From a bacterium (GTDB taxonomy: Bacteria; Patescibacteriota; Minisyncoccia; UBA6257; 02-FULL-45-10c), in NCBI GenBank assembly GCA_030700025.1, contig JAUYKI010000002.1:1-41024 (forward strand): a stretch of 41,024 nucleotides of DNA, written 5' to 3'. Positions 35,533 through 41,024 of this stretch are shown piece by piece; position 1 is the first letter of the stretch, and each line of letters opens with the position of its first letter. Both the position numbers and the translations under genes were made by a program. The notes beneath the pieces were generated by a model. The model saw nothing but the letters and a program-made list of their open reading frames with translations, searched no databases and was not told the DNA's origin.

Positions 35533-36003
35533 TTATATATTATTCCTCATAAGCATAATTTGCTTAGCGTTTTTTGAAATTTCTGGGAGATTATCGGACG
35601 AAAACCATTTGGCTTCAAGAATCTCTCGCTCATCAATTTTAAATACGCTGCTTCCGCTTTTTCCCATGAAAACTGTAACCGTATCCTTTTTGTACTCAGT
35701 CGTTGTGGTAAAGTCTCCGATTTTTCTCAAATCTTGCGTTTCAACTCCCACTTCTTCTATCACCTCTCTTTTTACCGCCTGTTCAGGCGTTTCGCCCCTA
35801 TTGATTCCTCCGCCGGGAAATGTCCAAAGTTTATGGCCATAAGTATTGCGAATCATTAAAATTTTTCCATTATTTTGAACAATGCATTTTACCCCGCTAG
35901 TTTTGGGTCTAAATATAAACCAGTAGATTTTAAGAATAGGATGTATTAGATTTCTAAGCGCTTTACTTTCCATGGCACTTTTTATCCTTTTACGTAAACC
36001 CAT
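35533..36003 (-). CDS. NUDIX hydrolase
   Basis: GGGINRGETPEQAVKREVIEEVGVE Nudix box. Confidence 0.92.
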   Translation of the reverse strand: MGLRKRIKSAMESKALRNLIHPILKIYWFIFRPKTSGVKCIVQNNGKILMIRNTYGHKLWTFPGGGINRGETPEQAVKREVIEEVGVETQDLRKIGDFTTTTEYKKDTVTVFMGKSGSSVFKIDEREILEAKWFSSDNLPEISKNAKQIMLMRNNI

Positions 36004-36284
36004 GCGGATATACCGCTTTTCAAAATAATCTCTTCTCGCTTATAAGAATTAGATTCGTATTCATCAATTTTTTTCAATTCATAATTCGTAACTTCGATTA
36101 CTAATCCTTTCACCCTTTCTTTTTTATCAGGAATAATAAGCGGATAATTTTCATCCTCAATTTTGATTTCTGATTTTCTATACCCGATCAGTTCATCGGG
36201 TACGGTCTTAATTACTCGTCCCAAAACATTTTTCTGAACTTCTGAATTGATTAATGTGCCGTAAATAAATAATTTATTTTCCAT
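35982..36284 (-). CDS. gamma-glutamylcyclotransferase/AIG2-like protein
   Basis: MENKLFIYGTLINSEVQKNVLGR; start ATGGAAAATAA overlaps the secA stop. Confidence 0.8.
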   Translation of the reverse strand: MENKLFIYGTLINSEVQKNVLGRVIKTVPDELIGYRKSEIKIEDENYPLIIPDKKERVKGLVIEVTNYELKKIDEYESNSYKREEIILKSGISAWVYVKG

Positions 36285-38625
36285 GACATTTTTTATATTT
36301 AATTGGACTTCCATCTTCGTGTTTCGCTCCGCACGGGCAAGGGTCGTTCCGCCCCACCTTGGCTTGACCCACGACTGACGACTGACGACTTACAACGGAA
36401 TCTTGAGTCGTTTGTCGTTGGTCGTTTGTCGTAAGTCGCGATAACCGTTCCGCATTTTCACTAAGCCACTTTTCAAATCCTTCCATTGTTTGGGCAAAAA
36501 GCTGATGCCCCTCGCGCTTATATTCTACCAGCGGGTCGTGCTGGCCGTATGCCCGCAAGCGCACCGATTCCCTAAATGCTTCCATGGCCTCCAAATGATT
36601 CATCCAAAAAAGATCCAAAGTTCCCAAGATTTGCGGATGGCTTCCTGTTTCCACCAATTCTTGCCGTTTTTTATAAATTGAAACTCTTTGCTTGTTTAAA
36701 ATGTCGTCATAATCCAGCAAGTGTTTCCGGGCGTCAAAATTAAATCCTTCCACCCGGGATTGGGCCTGGGAAACGGCTTTGGAAACTACGCCGGATTCAA
36801 TCGGCATATCTTCAGGAACTTTTAAAGTTTCCATTAATTTTTGAATCCGGCCTCCGCCGAAAATTCGCATTAAATCGTCTTCCAAAGACAGATAAAACTG
36901 CGTTGAACCTTGGTCGCCTTGCCGGCCGGACCGCCCGCGCAATTGATTATCTATTCTCCGGGCTTCGTGCCGTTCCGTTCCGATTACGTGCAATCCCCCA
37001 AATCCCTTTACTTTCTCGCTTTCAATCACATCCGGCGGATTGCCTCCTAAAATAATATCCACACCCCGGCCCGCAACATTAGTCGCCAAAGTTACCGCGC
37101 TTAGTTTTCCAGCCTGGGCGATAATTTGGCCCTCCCGTTCATTATTCTTGGCATTCAAAATTTCGTATTTTATTCCCGCCCGGGACAGTAAATTTCCCAG
37201 CTGTTCGTTCTTTTCAATGGAAATCGTGCCAATCAGCACCGGCTGGCCCAGCTTTTGCTTTTCTTTAACGTCCCGGATAATCGCGTTGTATTTTGCTTCC
37301 TCGTTTTTAAAAATCAGGTCTGGCAAATCTTTGCGGATCATTTGCCGGTTAGTCGGAATGCTGGTAACTCTTAACCCGTAAACTTTATCAAACTCTTCCG
37401 CGGAAGTCTGGGCGGTGCCGGTCATACCCCCTAATTTTTTATAAAGCCGGAAATAATTTTGGATGGTAATTTGGGCGTAAGTGCGGGATTCCTGTTGAAC
37501 CGAAACATTTTCTTTAGCTTCAATCGCCTGATGCAATCCGCCGGAATAACGGCGTCCGAGCATCAGCCGGCCGGTAAATTGGTCTACAATAACAATTTCC
37601 CCGTTTTTGACCACATAATCTTTGTCGCGCTTGAAAAGCCCGTAAGCTTTTAAAGTTTCTTGAAGGTAATGCACTAATCGGAGATTTTCCGGCGCGTAAA
37701 TATTTTGGACTTTCAGCGCCTGTTCCACTTTATCAATGCCCGCCGTGGTAATATCCGTTGACCGGTGTTTCTCATCCACTAAATAATCTTCACCGGGAGT
37801 TAATCCGGCAACCAGCCGGGAACAAGTCCGGTAAAAACTGCTGGACTCGGCATCGGGCGCGGAAATAATCAGCGGAGTGCGCGCTTCGTCAATCAAAATG
37901 CTGTCAATTTCGTCTACTACCGCGAAATAGCGCTCGCGCTGAACTTGCTGTTCTGTTGAATAAACTAAATTGTCCCGCAAATAATCAAATCCGAATTCAT
38001 GGTTGGTGCCATAAGTAATGTCCGCCAAATAAGCTTCTTTTCTGGAAATCGGCCGGAGAAATTCTTGCTGAACCAAAAAACTTCCGGTGGTGTCTCGCTC
38101 TTTATCCATTAAATCGTCAGCGCTTTTGGAAATATAGCTAGGATCGTATAACAGCGCTCCATCATGAATCAGGCACGCAATCTTTAAACCGAGCGCGTGA
38201 TAAATCTGCCCCATCCAAACCGTGTCCCGTTTTGCCAGATACTCGTTAACCGTTACAACATGAACGCCTTTGCCGGCCAAAGCATTTAAATAAACCGGCG
38301 CAGTAGCGGAAAGCGTCTTGCCTTCACCGGTTGCCATCTCGGCAATTTGCCCGCGATGAAGCGCAATTCCGCCCATAAGCTGGACGTCAAAATGGCGTTG
38401 TTTCAGGGTCCTTTTAGCTGTTTCTCTGACTAAGCCGAACGCCCTGGGCAAAGCCTCGTCTAGCCCTATTTTTTGCTCTAAAACCAGCCTTTTTAGGGCC
38501 TGGCTGTCCTCTAATAGCCGTTCCTGGGAAAATCCCTGAATTTCGGGCTCTAGGGCGTTAATTTGGGCTACAATTTGCTTTAGGTCCCCTTCGCGATTGA
38601 ATAATCTAGAAAACCACTTAAACAT
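36274..38625 (-). CDS. secA: preprotein translocase subunit SecA
   Basis: MATGEGKTLSATAPVYLNAL, VDEIDSILIDEARTPLIIS, TNVAGRGVDIILGG, C-terminal CPCGAKHEDGSPIKYKKCHGK; start taken at MFKWFSRLF. Confidence 0.95.
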   Translation of the reverse strand: MFKWFSRLFNREGDLKQIVAQINALEPEIQGFSQERLLEDSQALKRLVLEQKIGLDEALPRAFGLVRETAKRTLKQRHFDVQLMGGIALHRGQIAEMATGEGKTLSATAPVYLNALAGKGVHVVTVNEYLAKRDTVWMGQIYHALGLKIACLIHDGALLYDPSYISKSADDLMDKERDTTGSFLVQQEFLRPISRKEAYLADITYGTNHEFGFDYLRDNLVYSTEQQVQRERYFAVVDEIDSILIDEARTPLIISAPDAESSSFYRTCSRLVAGLTPGEDYLVDEKHRSTDITTAGIDKVEQALKVQNIYAPENLRLVHYLQETLKAYGLFKRDKDYVVKNGEIVIVDQFTGRLMLGRRYSGGLHQAIEAKENVSVQQESRTYAQITIQNYFRLYKKLGGMTGTAQTSAEEFDKVYGLRVTSIPTNRQMIRKDLPDLIFKNEEAKYNAIIRDVKEKQKLGQPVLIGTISIEKNEQLGNLLSRAGIKYEILNAKNNEREGQIIAQAGKLSAVTLATNVAGRGVDIILGGNPPDVIESEKVKGFGGLHVIGTERHEARRIDNQLRGRSGRQGDQGSTQFYLSLEDDLMRIFGGGRIQKLMETLKVPEDMPIESGVVSKAVSQAQSRVEGFNFDARKHLLDYDDILNKQRVSIYKKRQELVETGSHPQILGTLDLFWMNHLEAMEAFRESVRLRAYGQHDPLVEYKREGHQLFAQTMEGFEKWLSENAERLSRLTTNDQRQTTQDSVVSRQSSVVGQAKVGRNDPCPCGAKHEDGSPIKYKKCHGK

Positions 38626-38728
38626 AGCTATCATTATAAGCTGGTTATTCTGAATTGACAAATAATTCTATCTATGCTATACTATTTAAAGTTGCTTTTA
38701 AATCAAAAGTTAGTAAAAGGAGGATGCC

Positions 38729-38974
38729 ATGGCCAGTTTGGCTATCGGAGACAAAGTTCGGCTGAATCTGGACCAGAGCGCCGCAATCGTCATGGGCTTT
38801 CCAGATATCAATCGGGTCTACACCGTGCAGTGCGTGCTGACCTGTACCAGTCCATCCATGTGCGGCTGCGAAGTTGCCGTGGATGAACATGGCGAGATCG
38901 AGCCGTCGCATGTGATGATCGCTGTGCAAGGACTTCCGGATTTCTTCGACGCAGAATGGTTCAGTAAGGTCTAA
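38729..38974 (+). CDS. small hypothetical protein
   Basis: AAAAGGAGGATGCC-ATG; promoter TTGACA-N17-TATACT. Confidence 0.6.
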   Translation: MASLAIGDKVRLNLDQSAAIVMGFPDINRVYTVQCVLTCTSPSMCGCEVAVDEHGEIEPSHVMIAVQGLPDFFDAEWFSKV

Positions 38975-39004
38975 ACCAAAAAGAAAAAGAAAAGGAGGAA
39001 GTAA

Positions 39005-39373
39005 ATGCTCAAGATCGAAGGCCGTTCCACCGGCCAAAAGAACGGTACCGAAGTTTCTCTGAAAGTCGCGCTCACTTCCCTGGTGGAAGACGCGCTCCTT
39101 CGGAACATCGGCGGGCCCATCGCAGTGACGATGAACCTGTTCGCGCTGTTTGGTCCGGGACCCAACGGTTCCTGGCGCGTCAGCGGACCGGCAGAAGAAA
39201 TCGCCAAGATCAAGGAAGGATGGCGATTCTTCATTCGCTGGACCAGCCCGGAATACGGATGCGGAAGGAACGTAACGCCCCACAAGGCAGTTTACCCGGG
39301 AACGCCGGAGTTCATCCCATTTTTCTTGAAAAAGATAATGGGGGAAAATTCCGCGACACCGGCCGGGGCCTAA
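39005..39373 (+). CDS. small hypothetical protein
   Basis: AAAAGGAGGAAGTAA-ATG; terminator after the stop. Confidence 0.6.
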   Translation: MLKIEGRSTGQKNGTEVSLKVALTSLVEDALLRNIGGPIAVTMNLFALFGPGPNGSWRVSGPAEEIAKIKEGWRFFIRWTSPEYGCGRNVTPHKAVYPGTPEFIPFFLKKIMGENSATPAGA

Positions 39374-39380
39374 GCCCCAC

Positions 39381-39410
39381 GCCGTCAAGTTCAACTTGGC
39401 GGCCTTTTTT
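39381..39410 (+). terminator. Rho-independent terminator
   Basis: GCCGTCAAGTTcAACTTGGCGGCCTTTTTT. Confidence 0.75.
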
Positions 39411-39415
39411 ATTTT

Positions 39416-39494
39416 CCCTCACTTTTGAGAAAGTGTTAACGAAATTAAATTCTCCATTATTAATGGGGGGGTTAGCTTTCTCAAGAGTGAGAGA
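39416..39494. repeat. CCCTCACT-family inverted-repeat element
   Basis: CCCTCACTtTTGAGAAAG...CTTTCTCAAgAGTGAGaGA; related motifs at 2263, 12040, 24741, 40130. Confidence 0.6.
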
Positions 39495-39564
39495 TTGACA
39501 AGGCAATAATTTTATTAGATAATTTCATCAGTATTTTAAATTCGGCGGACGAAAGGAGCTGACC

Positions 39565-40089
39565 ATGATTAAGGTGACGGAAATCCGGGAAAAGAGCGAA
39601 GCTGGATCAACTGAATTTTTAGCTAAAGAAATTTCGCCAGCGGATGCCGTAAAAATTCTTGTAGACCAAGAATTAGGCCGTGGCGCGATCGTCGCCGAGG
39701 TTGTTGAAAATAAGCTGATCACGATGGCGCAAAACGCCGACGGCTCCTGGGACGAAGTGATTTTTGAAGGAACCGGCAAGGAATTCAAACTCCTGTTGGA
39801 ACAAGCTGCTTATTTTTCCACCGCCTGGTCTACTAATTTGGAGTTGCTGGAAAATGTCTGCGCCGGAGAGTTGTCCACGAAATCTTCCAAAACAATGCCC
39901 TTGGCCTGTCGATTTGCCGCCCCGGTTTCTCTTGCCTACCCGAATAACTTAAAGCTTCTTTTAGGAAAGGGGCTTAAGCCGGAAAAATCAACTTCTAGCG
40001 TTTCGCGCAAATCCGCGAAAATATACAAGGACAGAACTGCTATCTTCCACGCCGTATACTTGATTGCTACGCCTCTGGCTGATTGCTGA
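39565..40089 (+). CDS. hypothetical protein
   Basis: GACGAAAGGAGCTGACC-ATG; promoter TTGACA-N17-GATAAT; terminator follows. Confidence 0.6.
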   Translation: MIKVTEIREKSEAGSTEFLAKEISPADAVKILVDQELGRGAIVAEVVENKLITMAQNADGSWDEVIFEGTGKEFKLLLEQAAYFSTAWSTNLELLENVCAGELSTKSSKTMPLACRFAAPVSLAYPNNLKLLLGKGLKPEKSTSSVSRKSAKIYKDRTAIFHAVYLIATPLADC

Positions 40090-40095
40090 AAAATA

Positions 40096-40121
40096 AAACT
40101 CCGATAATAATCGGAGTTTTT
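40096..40121 (+). terminator. Rho-independent terminator
   Basis: AAACTCCGATaataATCGGAGTTTTT. Confidence 0.75.
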
Positions 40122-40150
40122 ATTTAGACCGCTCTTTCAAGAGTGAGGGA

Positions 40151-40513
40151 TTATTTTCCTCTTAATTCCCGCAATTTATTTTTCTGTTTAGAATCCTGCG
40201 GGCGAACTCTTTCTTTATACTTGCTCACTTCCCGCTGTAATTCTTTTTTAATTTCATCAACGGCTCGGCGGATGTTCCAATCGCTGTGTTCGGCGCGGAC
40301 TAATTTGCCGGGCAATTCTAAATTACACTCAGCTTTAAAAACAGGCCCCTTTTGGTGATGCTTGGTAATCCGGGCAATTTCTATAAATGCCTCAACAGCG
40401 CCTTTTTCTACCAGGCGTTTTAAATATTTCTCCAATGAACCGATTTTTTCTTCAATATAACTCCTGATGGCCGGAGTTAAGTCTAAATTCGTGGCTTTAA
40501 TATTAATTTTCAT
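40151..40513 (-). CDS. hpf: ribosome hibernation promoting factor / RaiA-like
   Basis: MKINIKATNLDLTPAIRSYIEEKIGSLEKYL, RRAVDEIKKELQREVSKYKER; start taken at MKINIK. Confidence 0.9.
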   Translation of the reverse strand: MKINIKATNLDLTPAIRSYIEEKIGSLEKYLKRLVEKGAVEAFIEIARITKHHQKGPVFKAECNLELPGKLVRAEHSDWNIRRAVDEIKKELQREVSKYKERVRPQDSKQKNKLRELRGK

Positions 40514-40634
40514 CCCCCACATAACAAAGACTGCGGAGCAGATTGTCCGCTAAGTCCTTGTTTTTTAATAAACGATTAATTCTTGTAATAAAACTTTGTT
40601 TAGACATAAATCTATTGTCTTTGTTATGTGGGGG
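40514..40634 (-). repeat. Start-codon-abutting inverted-repeat element, second type (18-bp perfect TIR CCCCCACATAACAAAGAC/GTCTTTGTTATGTGGGGG)
   Basis: 121 bp; abuts the hpf ATG; flanks ATGAAT | element | ATGAAA. Confidence 0.88.
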
Positions 40635-40639
40635 ATTCA

Positions 40640-40743
40640 TCACCTTGATAGCTTGTTGGTTGAGCAGGAGCAGGGCACCTGCTCAACTACCGCTCATTTT
40701 TACCCGCAATCTCTTATGGGCAAAAATGAGCGGTAGTGGTGAC
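40640..40743. repeat. Adjacent multi-hairpin structure (TCACC...GGTGA; GTTGAGCAGG/CCTGCTCAAC; CTACCGCTCATTTTTaCCC/GGGcAAAAATGAGCGGTAG)
   Basis: Three nested/adjacent inverted repeats. Confidence 0.6.
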
Positions 40744-40840
40744 CTCCAATACTATTTGTAATTAGTGAGTGCTCATCTACCGCTCAAATATTATTATATA
40801 CTACTTATCCTGAAAACAATAAACCCCCGCTTGTAGACCC

Positions 40841-41024
40841 CTATCCCAATATCAGCTCTCGCCGTATTGTTAGCCAAAATGAAATAGGTTAAGGAACGAC
40901 GACAAGATTGCGGTTTATCCGCATCGAGGAGGAGTGACGCAAAGATATTTCTATTTTGGCAACAACCCTTCCAGGGATGCGCGGATTTTATTTCATAACT
41001 TCGTTACTCGTCGAAGACGTAGCT
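40841..41024 (+). repeat. Family-3-like structured repeat, copy C (truncated by window end)
   Basis: CTATCCCAATA start; CGAGGAGG, CAACCC..GGGATGC, CATAACTTCGTTACTCGTCGAAGA motifs shared with copy A. Confidence 0.65.

Noticed and set aside
38672-39394. 240-aa minus-strand ORF
   Set aside because: Antisense to two plus-strand genes with promoter, SD and terminator.

Overview
The window is about 41 kb and reads like a small-genome candidate phyla radiation (Patescibacteria/Parcubacteria-type) chromosome. That is an inference from gene content; there is no rRNA in the window. Core genes: rnpB, an RNase HI-like gene, a DHH phosphoesterase, a short pgk, NDH-2, mraY, a D,D-carboxypeptidase, scpA/scpB, dnaX, typA, a VKOR/DsbA pair, an L,D-transpeptidase, a Glu/Leu-type dehydrogenase, ftsE/ftsX, a short prfB, lepA, a sugar transferase, secA, hpf and three tRNAs. 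No CRISPR array, transposase or rRNA was seen. The most unusual content is in the spaces between genes. (1) Four ~117-121 bp inverted-repeat elements (CCCGTTAGAG...CTCTAACGGG x3, CCCCCACATAACAAAGAC...GTCTTTGTTATGTGGGGG x1) each end exactly at the ATG of a downstream gene (DUF4015-type hydrolase, typA, a DivIC/FtsL-like gene, hpf). All have an ATG just upstream. In two of them this creates a 39-codon uORF that stops at TAA-CGGG-ATG. (2) Several families of structured repeats have arms that change in a compensatory way around invariant loops and junctions, and some motifs are shared between families. (3) There is a five-gene micro-operon of tiny membrane proteins. (4) Two initiation styles are visible: orphan genes with TTGACA-N17-TATAAT promoters and strong SDs, versus core genes with a -10 box 7-13 nt from the ATG (probably leaderless).
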